Both the position numbers and the translations under genes were made by a program. A stretch of 32,170 bases of DNA from Diplocarpon mali (Eukaryota; Ascomycota; Leotiomycetes; Helotiales; Drepanopezizaceae). The notes beneath the pieces were generated by a model. It was not told the origin of the DNA and did not search any database. It was given only the letters and a program-made list of their open reading frames with translations. This document shows positions 18,890 through 29,941 of this stretch, in pieces. Numbering within the stretch: position 1 is the first letter of the stretch; each line of letters opens with the position of its first letter. The DNA is taken from assembly GCA_024741835.1 (NCBI GenBank), contig JAENRP010000299.1, positions 10,130 to 42,299 on the forward strand, in the 5' to 3' direction.

Positions 18890-21800
18890 ATGGATCTAAC
18901 AGCTGCAAAGTCCAAGACGGCCACGAGCACGCCCTTGTCGAGCCCTGGCCTCTTCTCGCCCACCATCAATCCCATCAAGACGTATCTGCCAGCGCTCTCC
19001 GATGGCACCCCGCACCCGAGTCCCTACCTTCATCCGTTGCAGATGCACAAAGTTCGAGAGTGAGTGGCGTGGATATTCTTCCCTTGGACTCTCGTGACCG
19101 CGAGAGATCCTCCCCCCCCCCCGCCAGGACATGCCTCGACCCGGCATCACCGTCGCCAGCGCGACCGAGGCGGTGCGGCGTCAGCGTGCGGCGTCAGCGT
19201 GCGGTGGAATCATCTCGTCCTCCCCGCCATCGCTGCAGTGCCGCCTCCGCGGGACCGAACCGGCAATACTCGCGCCGTCACAACGCTTGTGGGCTGGGCT
19301 AACATGGTGCACTCCAGGACTCACAAGGCCCAAGTCGAGCAAGACTTCATCACCGGTCGCAAACTGATCAACCAATACGAGATCATTAACGAGATCGGCC
19401 GAGGCGTCCATGGCAAGGTCAAGCTGGCCAGGAGTCTGGAGACGGGGGGCTTCGTCGCCATCAAGATCATACAGCGCTTCTCCAAGAAGCGCAAGCTGGG
19501 CCGCGTCACGGTGTCGCCCGAGGATAAGACGAAGAGGGAGATTGCCATCCTGAAGAAGATTCGCCACACCAACGTCGTCGGTCTCCTGGAGGTCATCGAC
19601 GACCCCGAGCTGAAGAAGATATACATGGTCCTGGAACACGTCGAGCTGGGCGAGATTGTCTGGCGGAAGAAAGGCGACAAGAACATCTGCCTCTACGAGA
19701 GACGCCGGATCGAGCGGGAGCAGCGGGGCGAGTATGATCACGGGGACGACGAGAAGTACGTCAAGATGATCGAGAGGCGGCGCCTGCGGAAGGACGCCCA
19801 GCGAGCGAAGCTGTTCGCCCTTCACCACCCGGATCATTGGAGCCTGGAACATGGCGAAGACGAGGATCCCGGGAGCTTCCTGTCCCGGGAAACCACGCAC
19901 AACTCGTCGGCCAGTCTCTCCCGTCACCTGTCCACCTTTCGATCCAACCCGGGGTCGAGAGCTCCCTCCAGAAACCAGTCGCGCGCCCCCTCGCGAACGA
20001 GCTCGCGGGCCCACACCCCCCTCCCCACCGAGTTCGACATTCCCGCGCTGGACAGCGACAACGAGAACGACGAGCCCGGCCCCCTACCCTCGATCGGGTC
20101 CAACCACGGCTCTGCGTCCGCGCTCGACGGCACCTACTACGGCTCGTACCCCGAAGACCCCCCCTTCCGAGGGCGGTCACCGAGTATGGCGGACAGTATC
20201 ATCTCCCACATGTCGTCCGTCGATGGGCTGGAGCACGACGCGTTCGAGGACGACTTCTCCTACGTGCCCTGCTTCACCATGGACCAGGCGCGCTGGGCCT
20301 TCCGAGATACGGTCCTGGGCCTCGAGTACCTCCACTACGAAGGCATCGTGCACCGGGATATCAAGCCCGCGAACCTGCTCTGGACCAAGGATCACCGGGT
20401 CAAGATTTCGGACTTTGGCGTCTCGTACTTCGGACGGCCCATCCGCGAAGGGGAGACGGAAGAGAACATCTCCGAGGCCGACGCCACGGATTTCGACGAC
20501 GATCTCGAGCTGGCCAAGACGGTCGGGACCCCAGCCTTCTTCGCCCCCGAGCTCTGCTACACGGACCTCGACGTCGAGCAGCCCCGGATCACGGAACAGA
20601 TCGATGTGTGGTCGCTGGGCATCACCCTCTACTGCCTGATCTACGCACGCATCCCCTTCCTCGCCGATGACGAGTATCAGCTGTTCAAGGCGATCGCCAA
20701 GGAGAACGTGTACATCCCGAGGAGACGCCTCAAGGCGGTCGATCCGAATGCCGCGACGCCGCAGATCGGCAGCGCGAAACACGCCGGGCCGTCGACGGGG
20801 CCCTACCGCGAAGACGGCGAACTCGCGTTCGAGGAGATTGACGACGAGCTGGCGGACCTGCTCAAGCGGATGCTGATCAAAGACCCTACCGAGCGCATCA
20901 AGTTGCGAGAGGTCAAGCGGCACCCCTGGGTCATGAGAGGGATCGAGAACCAGATCGGCTGGGTGGACGACACCGACCCCTCGCGCCGGACTGCCGGCCG
21001 GAGAATCGAGGTCGACCGGAACGAACTGGAACGGGCCGTGGTGCCGATTACCTTCCTGGAGCGGGCCCGGTCGGCGGTCAAGAAAGCCGTGGGCAAGGTG
21101 ATCGGGGCGACCCGGAGCGAGACGAGAGGCGAGGGCTCGCGCCGGAGAGCCGCGAGCAATGCCACCAGCTCCGGGCCCGACACCCAACACAACTCCCCGG
21201 TGAGCCTGACCCCGGCTCACCGGGACACGCGACGCGCCAGCCTCCGCGGCGACGAGTCCTACTTTGCCTCTCTCTCGGAGCTCCAGGATCCCCACCCCCA
21301 CCACCACCAGCACCACCACCACCGAGAGCACATGGAGCACCCCCTGGCCCAGAGCACCACGGTCAGTCCGGATCTCTCCGTCCGCGGTAGGGACCCCTTC
21401 GGGCTCGAGTTTGGCCAGCCTCCCGCCTCGGTAGGAGCTACCCCTACCCGTGAACTGAAGCCGCCCGGAGATCCTGACGCAAGACCAGGTCCGCCGGATC
21501 GTACCGTCTCGGCGGCGGCGTCGGTCCAGACGGTCGTTCACCGTGGCCACTCCCACTCCGTGTCTCTGAGTGCGCCGGCTCCCGGGTCAATCTACGACGA
21601 GGGCCTCGGCAGCCCCGGGCCGTTCACTGATCACACGGGCGCCGTATTCGGGGGCTACCTGTGGAACGGAAGGGCTCGGGACATGGGTGACATCGAGGAG
21701 GGTGCGGCGTTGAGGGCTCGCTCGGTGGACCGAAGCCTGTTCGAGTCGGAGAACAAACATGCGGAGCCCGTCGTTGGCATGAGTACCGCCACCGCGCCGG

Positions 21801-22798
21801 GCCTCTTCCAACATCGTCCTCACTCGCCAGCATCCTTCCGGTCGCACGACACGTCTCCTACGGCGCCCGACGAACCTCTGGCATCTCCCCTCTTCTTCCA
21901 ACCGTACGTGCTCAGCGCCCAACAGCAATCGGCCTCCACGCCAAATGTCCCCCGCAGCGTGCTCGCTGCCTCGAGCCTGGACGAACACCGGCCCCCGACG
22001 GCAAATCGGACCCCGGAAGGCAAGACGCCCCCCCCGCGAGCGTACGGCGCAAGCACGCCGGAATCAGGCCCGGGGGCACAGGATCCCTCGGCGCGACGGC
22101 GGCCGCTGGAAGATCACGCGGGCGGCAGGAGTCGGCCAGGGGCGGTGGCCGCTCTCGAAAGCAACCTATGCATCGAGTGTGCTCCATCTGCAGGGGACGA
22201 GACCTCTCGGAAGAAGCAGGCGGCAGCGCCGCGGGCGCGGTCGTCGAGCTCTCTCAACTCGGCCAGCCGGACGTCGCAGATGACGTCCCCCTCCATGGTC
22301 GCCTCACCCATCTCGTCCGTCAACATGGGCTCCCCGGAGCAGTTCTACCCGTCTGTGCCCTCGCTGCCTGCTCTCATCTCTGGCGCATCGTCAATCTCGG
22401 CAGATCCCGAGGGGGAGATGCTACAGCGCCCCGGACATGTCCGGAGCTACCCCGAGCACGACACCCTGGGCGACAACACCCCCGAAGACCGTACCCCACC
22501 AGCGCTCTCCAAACAGGCCTCCCTGGGAGCGGAGACTCCCGCCTCGGCTCTCAGCGACGACGACATCATTCTCTTACGCGACGGCGACGAGGAGGGCTAC
22601 AACGGGGACGGAGACACCACCCTCCCAGCCGACGACGCCTCCGATAGTGACGAGGGCCTGACCATGATGAAGAGCCGGAAGAAATCTAGAGCCGCGGACG
22701 CGCCGTCGAAGCTCGAGCTGAGGAAGCTGGAGCGGCGAGGCACGAATGCCAGCGTCGGCAGCACCGAGACGGCGAAGAAGGTCTGGATGGACGGATGA
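18890..22798 (+). CDS. ssp1: CaMKK/Sak1/Ssp1-type serine/threonine protein kinase (AMPK/Snf1-activating kinase)
   Basis: Exons are 18,890-19,059 and 19,318-22,798 (1,216 aa). The 258-bp intron starts GTGAGT, has a GCTAAC branch site and ends CAG. The start ATG (CAACAATGG) is the first in frame after a stop at 18,821. Kinase domain, about residues 77-595: glycine loop GRGVHG (84-89), VAIK Lys106, HRDIKPAN with catalytic Asp404, DFG 422-424, activation-loop GTPAFFAPE 460-468. An acidic/Ser-rich insert of about 200 residues (178-375) separates the lobes, as in fungal CaMKKs. A 600-residue Ser/Pro-rich tail follows, with a His-rich run near 716. The family phosphorylates and activates Snf1/AMPK and CaM kinases in glucose and stress signalling. 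Yeast relatives are Sak1/Tos3/Elm1, fission yeast Ssp1, Aspergillus CmkC. Family assignment is firm; the symbol is by analogy. An extra 5' exon cannot be excluded because of the gap at 18,088-18,289. Confidence 0.92.
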
Positions 22799-23751
22799 GA
22801 CACGACCAATCGTTGCTTCTTACGCCGTCGCACTCGGCCGTGGCCTGCTGCGATCGACCCGGCTCCCACTCGCGACGAGAGGAAGTGAACGACGCGATGC
22901 ATAACGGATAGGGGCCGGCGCGGCAGGACTGGGATGCGGACAGGGTACCAAGTTTCCTTTGTAGTACGATGGGACAGAGGGGTGGATGCGATGACGAGAC
23001 GAGAAAAAGCCCATGGTATGGCGTTGTCGGCAGGATCTGGGGTTGTAGCATAGTACGATATCAGGGCTGGATTGCGAATTGTAACGGCGGAAGAGAGGGA
23101 GGGGTCGATTGGCCAGGACAGAAGGTGTCGATATACGCACGGCTGACTGAGAGAAGGAGGGTTATTGTTTTGCTGCTGTTGATGTTGATACATAGCACGG
23201 GCTGTGAATAGAAGCGCGGTTGAGTATGCGATGTACGATGGGTGGCAAGAGGGAGTCAGCAGTCGCGCAAGGTGTGAGATGAGATGAAGTAGAGGTTATG
23301 TAGCCGAGCAAGGGACCTCGCCCCGATTCTCTCCAACGGAACTTGCATCATCACCGCTGCTCGAGGTGAGGTGGGGGTTGGGGACCGCTCAACCCAGGTG
23401 TCTCCTCGTGCCACGACAACAGGGGAAGTCTCCTCGCGTCGCGAGCCCGGGCCTGCCGTACCCTTCTCTCCCTCCTCGAAGGAGGCATTCGAAGATCGGC
23501 CTGCCCGCCACCCGACCGCAGCTGATCGGGGCCGCCACGGGGGAGGAGTGCGGCGCCGGCACGTTTGGTCGGCCGTGGAGTCGGGTCCGCGTTGCATCGA
23601 TGGCGGCGCGCTCGGCGAGGATCCCCGACGTCACGCTTGCCTCGGGCCAGGGCGGTACCACGACCAAGCAAGGAGAGAGGGAGAAGCAAGGAAAGATAAT
23701 CGAGACCAGTGTCACAACGCCCCAGGGTATTTCTACGTTCGAAAGCCTACT
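22799..23751. other. Intergenic region between convergent kinase and ALG11 genes
   Basis: This 953-bp stretch must hold both 3' UTRs and terminators. It contains chance open frames on both strands (for example about 23,366-23,755), but none has a recognisable protein feature, and those running to the right overlap the ALG11 3' exon. I see no clear poly(A) signal, repeat or RNA gene. Confidence 0.6.
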
Positions 23752-25599
23752 TTAGCTACGCCTGCCTCTCTGCTCCTCCATCCGTATCCTGGACCCGACC
23801 AGCCTCTCCATAGACGCTATCCACCCCTTGACAAACTCCTCCTCCGTAAACCGCTTTGCCGATTGGCGCGCCCGCAGGCGCATTGATCGTTTGTCGGGCA
23901 GGGAGAGGGCGGACTCGAAAGCGGCCGCGAATTGGCCTGCGGTTGTGGCGTGAAATCCTAGCGACGTCAGTATCTTGTGCGGCAAAAGGACGAGTCAGAT
24001 GTACCGGTAGGTTCTCCTTGATACGGCGTGACGATGTCGCCCTTCGGTCCGCCGCTATCGTGGACCACCGATATCAGACCAGCGGCTTGGTACTCGACGA
24101 CCCCGATTCCGAAATGCTCGTTCCACATCCCGTTCACCCCGACGCTAGCCCTCCTCAGCCACTCCAAAATCTCGGGCCATGATGCGTCCAGATGAAATTC
24201 CACGCTGTCCTTGATTTGTAACTCGTTGGCTAGCAACCTCAGCTCATACACCCGTTTCGAATCCGAATCGTCCCTGACGCTGCCAACCAACACTAACTTG
24301 GCCTTCTTCGTCGCAGGCGACTGGGTAGCGATGAATTTCGCGAAAGACTCGACGATCAAATGGTGGTTCTTCTCGGGACGGAACTGCGCAATATATAACA
24401 AGACACTTTCCCGCTTCCCCTCGCTCACGGCAGAAATCTCGACCTCTTTCTCAAGCTCCTCAACGGCTACTGGCGGATACACCACTTTAGGCTGCGACTT
24501 GTGGTAATGCTTGCGCCAGTCGCCCCAGAGCGAGTTTATGTGCGCGAGAGTCCAGCTGGAATTCGTCATGACTTCGTCGATAGAAGTACCCACAGCGGAG
24601 TACAGCCATGCAAAGATTTCCCAATATAACTTCTTCAGCTTCCCGGAAGTGCCTCGCCCCTTGCCAGCGTTCACCCCCTGTGTTCCGGTTGCGGATTTCG
24701 GGTCGAGAGAGCTCAGCATGTCGGTTGATATGGTGGGGTAGTGGACGTACGCGCCTGTGGGGACACTGGGGAATAAAATCTTGGAGAAGGCAAGGGCGAA
24801 AGCGTAGCCCATCGTATCGACGAAGATATCGGGAGGGAGGAGGGAGAAAGCATCCCAGGCTAGAACTATAGAGCCGATGGACTGGCCGAGGAGAGTGAAG
24901 TGTGGCCACGAGGAGGCGAGTACCCAAGGGCGGGTTGTGAGGTAGAGGAAGGTTACTGTAGGGGGGTGAAGCGCGATGTTGAAGCGGTTCTGAGGGGTCA
25001 GTAGGCGTTTGTCTGCCGTGAGTGAAAAACAGCATACCTTGACTCGATAAATAATGGCAGCCTTATCCACATCATGATCTCCCGTATAAACCACGCACTT
25101 TGCTTTCGGCCAGCGTTTCTGGGTAGCTCTAATAGCAGCCCACAGAACTCTCTCGCCCCCTCCACCAGCATTACTACAGCTATTAGCATGAGCTCAGCAC
25201 CTGGCGATACCGCACGCACCAGAACGGATGAAAGAACCCTACGATCCCATTCCACTCGGTTTCTCCATTTTTCTGCCCATTCTTCGCCGTCCCAACTGCA
25301 TAGGCGTCCACGGTCTCCCACTCGTCGCTGTCCCTCCTCGCCTCGCCTTTGGCAGCTCTCTCATCCCACTCCTTCTGATCCTTCTCGCTGATCTCCAGAA
25401 TCTGCGCTCTTCGACCAGCAGTCTTTTTGCGCAGATAACTCCCCGTGAGACTGCCGACCCAGTGCAACATCTTCGGTGCAGCGAACATCGCAAACAGCGG
25501 TATCATGGCCAATATCGACATGGCGGTGACGGCTCCCACTGGCGTGATTCCAGAGAGTGCCTCTGCTCTGCCGTCTGGGGCCGTAGAGAATTCTGCCAT
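23752..25599 (-). CDS. alg11: ALG11, GDP-Man:Man3GlcNAc2-PP-dolichol alpha-1,2-mannosyltransferase
   Basis: Four exons (minus): 25,599-25,220, 25,173-25,038, 24,989-24,005 and 23,957-23,752, giving 568 aa, close to yeast Alg11 (548). Introns are 46, 48 and 47 bp, with donors GTGCGT, GTATGC and GTACAT and acceptors GTAG, TCAG and CTAG. The enzyme adds the fourth and fifth mannoses, both alpha-1,2, to the lipid-linked oligosaccharide on the cytosolic face of the ER. Seen here: an N-terminal hydrophobic segment (about residues 17-42), the family motif FFHPF-C-NAGGGGERVLW across the first splice (122-138), VVYTGDHD, HPPTV...TRPWVLASSWPHFTLLGQ, AQFRPEKNH, and the GT4 nucleotide-sugar motif EHFGIGVVE (Glu463 and Glu471). 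It reads as intact. COX18 starts 306 bp away on the opposite strand. Confidence 0.96.
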
Positions 25600-25905
25600 T
25601 CTCAGGTTGTGGATGTTGAAGGACGGAGGCAGTTTGGGCAGAGGAAGAATGCTGATCTCACATATGCTTCAGGGTACGGGAGCTAACGACGTCGGCGGCT
25701 CAGCACGAAGTGGGTAGCCAAGACTGAGTAGTCATCAGCCACAGATCAGCCGACCTGAGCTAGTGCTATTCATTTACTTGGAGCTTTTTGCGACTACCTT
25801 ATCACCAGAGCCTAGATCGCATCAAATTGATGTTGAATCGGCTTCGAGCTTTGCGTCTGGTCTAAAAACACCTATGGGAAACCGTTGACACGCATTTTGT
25901 CAATC
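25600..25905. promoter_or_regulatory. Shared divergent promoter region of ALG11 and COX18
   Basis: These 306 bp separate the two start codons, so both promoters and leaders must lie here. A segment around 25,740-25,860 is less GC-rich. I see no clear TATA box or known factor site. Co-regulation is possible but not shown by the sequence. Confidence 0.6.
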
Positions 25906-26967
25906 ATGTTGCGTCTCCGCCAAACGAAGGTCTCTCCACTGCGACCATCCATCAACCAATTCCTCCTACTCCCCTGCAATCTTCGGTCCCGAGCCTTCCA
26001 TGCCTCACCACGGCCGCAAAGCTTCCTTTTGACGACCATAGAAGCCTCGTACACGGCACTTCAAGATCTTCACTCCTTCACCGGCCTTCCCTGGGCATAC
26101 AGCATCCCGCTCTTCGCAGTCCTCCTCCGGTGCACCATCATCCTACCCATCTCCATATACCAGAGGCACGCGATCATCAAGCAAGTTAGACTCATCCCAC
26201 TTATCGGATCATGGCAATGTGTCTTCCAGCGCGAGAGCTTTCGGGAAGTGGGACACCTGGGGCCGAACGTGGTACATAATAGGTTTCTGAAGAAGGCCAA
26301 GGCGAAGACGGTTGAGCTCTATAGGCAGAACGATTGCAGCAGGTGGAAGAACTTCCTGGGGCTACCTCAATTGCCAATATTCTTGAGTGTCATGGAGGCA
26401 CTACGCAAGATGTGCGGGTCAAGAGAAGGTTTGTTGGGCATGGTACTCGGGAACGAGCGCAGGGTCGTGGAGACGGGCGTTGAGAATACCGCAGGTGTTA
26501 TAACAGGAGAAGGGCTGGTCGATCATGCTCTGAACATTCCTTTGGAGACTTCAATGTCAACGGAAGGAATGTTGTGGTTCCCCAACCTGGTGGCTTCGGA
26601 TCCCGAGCTCGTCTTGCCATTCATTCTCTCTGGTATATTACTGTTGAATATCTCCCATGGACCACAGTCAAAGTCAATATGGGGACAGCGTGTAAATCGG
26701 TCTTGCGTATTTGCGGCATTGATCTCGGGGCCCATTCTCATCAACATTCCGAGCGCTCTGTTGATATACTGGATCAGCAGTGGCGGATCCGCATACCTGC
26801 AAACTGTGCTGTTGGACAAGTTGATGCCTATCCCGCAGCCGGTCACGTCTTGTAAACCGAAGAGACTTTGGAAATCAGGCCTTGGTTCTCTGGTACCGAC
26901 GTCGAGGTCTGGACTGGCAGTTGTGTCAGAGACAAAGACGAAGAATCCGCCAAGCGCGCACACCTAG
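25906..26967 (+). CDS. cox18: COX18/Oxa2, mitochondrial inner-membrane insertase (Oxa1/YidC family)
   Basis: Single exon, 353 aa, from ATG at 25,906 (an upstream TTG in the same frame is not a likely start) to TAG at 26,965. Cox18 moves the C-terminal tail of Cox2 across the inner membrane during cytochrome c oxidase assembly. The N-terminus is Arg/Ser-rich without acids and has R-A-F-H-A-S (29-34), typical of a mitochondrial targeting peptide. The first membrane segment (about 62-88) carries an Arg (R75) inside a hydrophobic stretch, as in the YidC/Oxa1 hydrophilic groove. Further segments include LPQLPIFLSVMEAL, LVLPFILSGILLLNIS, VFAALISGPILINIPSALLIYWISS. The P-S-A-(L/V)-x-x-Y-W near the end is characteristic of the family. 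Oxa1 itself is longer with a different C-terminal matrix tail, so COX18 fits better. Confidence 0.88.
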   Translation: MLRLRQTKVSPLRPSINQFLLLPCNLRSRAFHASPRPQSFLLTTIEASYTALQDLHSFTGLPWAYSIPLFAVLLRCTIILPISIYQRHAIIKQVRLIPLIGSWQCVFQRESFREVGHLGPNVVHNRFLKKAKAKTVELYRQNDCSRWKNFLGLPQLPIFLSVMEALRKMCGSREGLLGMVLGNERRVVETGVENTAGVITGEGLVDHALNIPLETSMSTEGMLWFPNLVASDPELVLPFILSGILLLNISHGPQSKSIWGQRVNRSCVFAALISGPILINIPSALLIYWISSGGSAYLQTVLLDKLMPIPQPVTSCKPKRLWKSGLGSLVPTSRSGLAVVSETKTKNPPSAHT

Positions 26968-27018
26968 CAGCCGACAGTGGTTGGTGAGGGGCCAATCAAT
27001 GGTTCGAAGAGGCTCAAA

Positions 27019-27024
27019 AATAAA
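27019..27024 (+). terminator. Possible COX18 poly(A) signal (AATAAA)
   Basis: AATAAA lies 51 bases beyond the COX18 stop codon, within the usual range for a fungal 3' UTR. Fungal signals are degenerate, so this is suggestive only. Confidence 0.35.
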
Positions 27025-27179
27025 ACAGATGGAAACCTCTTCTATGCTAGACATGTTACATGGTTGTAAAATTTAGTCTCCAAAGATGTTTCATGGCTGC
27101 TCCAGCCCTGCATTCCGCTGGCAGTTTGTAACTACCAGCGTCGAATGAATTGATATGTGATGTATGCATCAAGCCTAAT

Positions 27180-27560
27180 CGAAGGCGTTATTGAGCGCTA
27201 TGTCTTGGTCCTTGAAACTAGCAATTGGCGTACGAATAATAAATTGATATTTTAAAAGCAGATTAGAAGAGGAATTATAAGCTAAGCTGCTTCAAATCTA
27301 TCTTTAGTCTAGATGCTAATGGCCTATAAAGGAGGCATCTAATCCTTTGCAAAAAAGATTGTGACTGCCTTAAGCTGCTAGAGCATAAGTCTAGCTAAGT
27401 GTGATAGATATACCCTCTATCAGAGTATTCATTGGTAGAGCGGTCAAACATATTATATCAAGGTAGTAAGTCAGCAGATCGCTCTAGTATTTTTCAATTT
27501 GCATAGGCGAATAATCGCTCTAACTACCTATGAGGGAAAAGTACTCGCTATAAATATCGA
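27180..27560. repeat. AT-rich patch, probable RIP-decayed transposon relic
   Basis: Composition changes to TA-rich with frequent TAG, CTA and TATA words like those of the 1-15,545 block, but only for about 380 bp in otherwise normal gene space. No coding remnant, terminal repeat or target duplication could be identified. It may be a solo LTR or small non-autonomous element. Confidence 0.4.
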
Positions 27561-28271
27561 ACAAAGAGTCACTTGTGAGCAGCCGGCAAGGGGGTATACC
27601 CGAGAGTGGATCATGGTTCGTAACGCAAAACTCGCTTAATGGAACTGCACGAGGATACAGCACATGACTATGCATGCAATGCTGTTTAACTAGAACTGAT
27701 CAAAAGTTTAGATACAATGCGCCCCAGTGAGGAGCAGCGCCAACCACCAGCTTCTATCAACGTCGTCTTTTACCTGCTCTGAGCCATGCACTCCTATTGA
27801 CTGGGTTGTCCTCAGAGGCCCTGCTTAGGCGGAAGAGGACGCCGCGGCAGGAATATAAGGGTACGATAACCCGGAATTGCAAGCCACGGATGCTCTTAGG
27901 ACGGACTGTTACGTAGACGAGGGCTGAAAGCAATCTTCTGCTTGACGCAGCCAGCGGCAGGTAGTAGACATCCCCTGACGACACGGATCTAGGGCAGGGG
28001 AAACAGTTGCGGGTGCTCAAGTAGTGGATTCCTGGGTCTTCACCCAGCTGGCATGGTATGATCCAGGGCAGAAGACCAAGCGTGGGAAATCCTCTTGCCA
28101 GCTTTCAGAGCTTGTTGTGTAGCTTTTACATGGAAAGTACTCGTATTAGAATGCTTTGGGATGTTCAAGCCGCATGCCATAACAGGGTAGTCAACTCTTT
28201 GCTTCACACACACTCGAAAGCGGCAAATTCATGAAAATGGTATCCGGACATACATGGCGCTCACCTGGTAT

Positions 28272-29277
28272 TTACAACTCATACGCACTCAGCTCTTTCT
28301 CAGTCCATTCCCACAGCCTATCTGCCAGATCCTTATCCATACTCAGCCTGCTCCCCTGCCCAGCGACCCCAACAGGAGTGTAGTACTCCCCACCCCTCAC
28401 CTCCCCAGTAGCCGCCCAAAGCTGATTCAGAGCCCCCTCCTGCACACCCGTATACACAAACTTCTTCCCCCACTCCAACCACCTCCCCAAGCCAAGATAC
28501 CCACTGAAAGCACTGCGATACAACTCTGTATCCACAACCCCAGGATGAACCGCCACAGCCGTGATCCCCTTCCCTGCATACCTCTCATGCAGCCCGCTCG
28601 CGAACAGAATATTAGCTAGCTTCGACTGTCCGTAGCGGCACCAAGTCGTAGAGCCCCGCATCTCCGTCTTCAGCTCGGGAAACGAGATGCCACTCCACGG
28701 CGCATATAGATGGCCCACAGACGACAGGCTCACGACCCTCACCTCTGCGGCCGGCTCGCGCGCAGTCGCGAGCAGGGTGGGCAGCAGCAGCTTCGTCAGG
28801 AGCGCGTGTCCGACATGGTTCGTGCCGAACTGGATCTCGTACCCGTCCTCCGTCGTTCCCGCCGGCGCAGCCATGATGCCCGCGTTCAGGAACAGCAGGT
28901 CGAGTCTGCCCTCTCTGGCGACGAACTCCCGCGCGCATGTCTGCACGCTGGAGAGCGAAGTCAGGTCGCAGTGAATGTAGGTGACTGGTGCGGCGGGGAC
29001 GAGGGCTTGTATGTCCTGGATTGCGCGCGTGGCCTTGGAGCGGGAGCGCGCGGCGAGGTAGATGCGGGCTGGGTGGTGGGCGGAGAGTTGGAGGATGGTT
29101 TGTTTACCTAGGCCGACATTTCCTGGGACAGTCAGATGGGTAGGAGGATGTATGAATTGAAGGGTGTGTTTAGGGAGGGATACCGCCAGTGACCAAGATG
29201 ATCTTGCCGGTGAGGTCTGGAATGTCGGTTGCTGCGTTGAAGGAGACGACGTTATGGGGGATGACGCCGTAGAGCAT
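28272..29277 (-). CDS. Short-chain dehydrogenase/reductase (retinol dehydrogenase/WWOX-like)
   Basis: Two exons (minus): 29,277-29,184 and 29,122-28,272, giving 314 aa. The 61-bp intron (GTATCC...CCCAG) splits the cofactor motif, and only the spliced form gives V-T-G-G-N-V-G-L-G (29-37), the T-G-x-x-x-G-x-G Rossmann motif. Other SDR landmarks are C-D-L-T (83-86), L-N-A-G (110-113), T-N-H-V-G-H with the catalytic Asn133, V-S-L-S-S with the catalytic Ser165, and Y-G-Q-S-K with Tyr195 and Lys199. H-P-G-V-V-D-T is also present. All catalytic residues are there. It is an NAD(P)-dependent oxidoreductase of the classical type acting on an unknown alcohol or carbonyl substrate. It has no signal peptide. 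It is divergent from the nitrilase 1.19 kb away; a shared pathway is not established. Confidence 0.93.
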
Positions 29278-29941
29278 TTTCTCTTCATCGAAGGGGTGAA
29301 AGGAGTATCTCAAACGATAGTAAGCTGTGCATAGGGAGCAATGGGCCCTGTGGCTGGTGTCGAGGGTGGTAGGAGAGCAAAGCGTGTTGTTGATTTAGAG
29401 GCGGGCGATCATCTTCCAAGCCGCGGCGCTGGAAGATAGCGAGTAGCCTTATCGGCGATTCGTCACGGCAATCCTTCCTCGCGCACAACACAGAGAGAGT
29501 TGAAAGATATATGCAAGTAAATCAACCGTATCATCAGCAGTATACGATGGGTTGGTGACATGTGCCGTTTGCGAAGGGTTGGTTATTCAAGAGACGACTG
29601 AGAAATGTACTGGACTTTTAATCATACAGGGTGTCCTCGGTCTTTACCGTCGATCCCGGTGGTTAGATTCCGGACTAGAAAAGATTTGAGTTGATGCAAT
29701 GATGCCAAGCGGTTGTTTCTTGAAGTATCCAAGATAGCTATTATCCGCTGTCTTGATGCGACGCGATTCGACAAAATTAAATTCCAATCCAAGCAACAAA
29801 CATTGCCTCGCTCCTTGAAAAAATTTCTGCAGATCCAAAATTACGTCTCGTGGCTAAGTCTCTCATACCTCCCCGTCGCATACAAGAGAGTGGCCTTTGG
29901 GAGCGCCGCCCGGAGCCGAATAGAACCTTGACACTGGTTCA

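Larger units (their letters stand above)
26968..28271. other. Intergenic region after COX18
   Basis: This 1.3-kb stretch has an AT-rich relic in the middle (listed separately) and ordinary-composition DNA on both sides. An open frame on the minus strand at 27,757-28,020 (87 codons) begins with TTG, has no recognisable domain and is probably chance. No RNA gene was recognised. Confidence 0.5.

Noticed and set aside
18856..19302. ATG at 18,856 as the kinase start or a 148-codon gene
   Set aside because: It is out of frame with the kinase exon and runs through the intron. The translation has no domain. It is kept only as a possible upstream ORF.
19064..19317. N-terminal extension of the kinase by reading back from exon 2 to 19,064
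   Set aside because: That start is GTG inside the intron. A consensus GTGAGT donor, GCTAAC branch and CAG acceptor give a conserved junction with exon 1.
20177..21556. 459-codon open frame antisense to the kinase gene
   Set aside because: It is a shadow of GC-rich coding DNA. The plus strand has the full kinase motif set, and the antisense translation shows no domain.
23366..23886. 129- and 171-codon plus-strand ORFs between kinase and ALG11
   Set aside because: They have no ATG-led conserved protein, and the right part is antisense to the ALG11 last exon.
25885..25905. Seven extra codons before COX18
   Set aside because: They begin with TTG. The ATG at 25,906 gives a good mitochondrial targeting sequence.
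27433..27443. tRNA/SINE A-box-like TGGTAGAGCGG
   Set aside because: No matching B box or cloverleaf could be found within 100 bp, so no tRNA or SINE is called.
27757..28020. 87-codon minus-strand ORF
   Set aside because: It begins with TTG, shows no domain and has no splice-supported extension.
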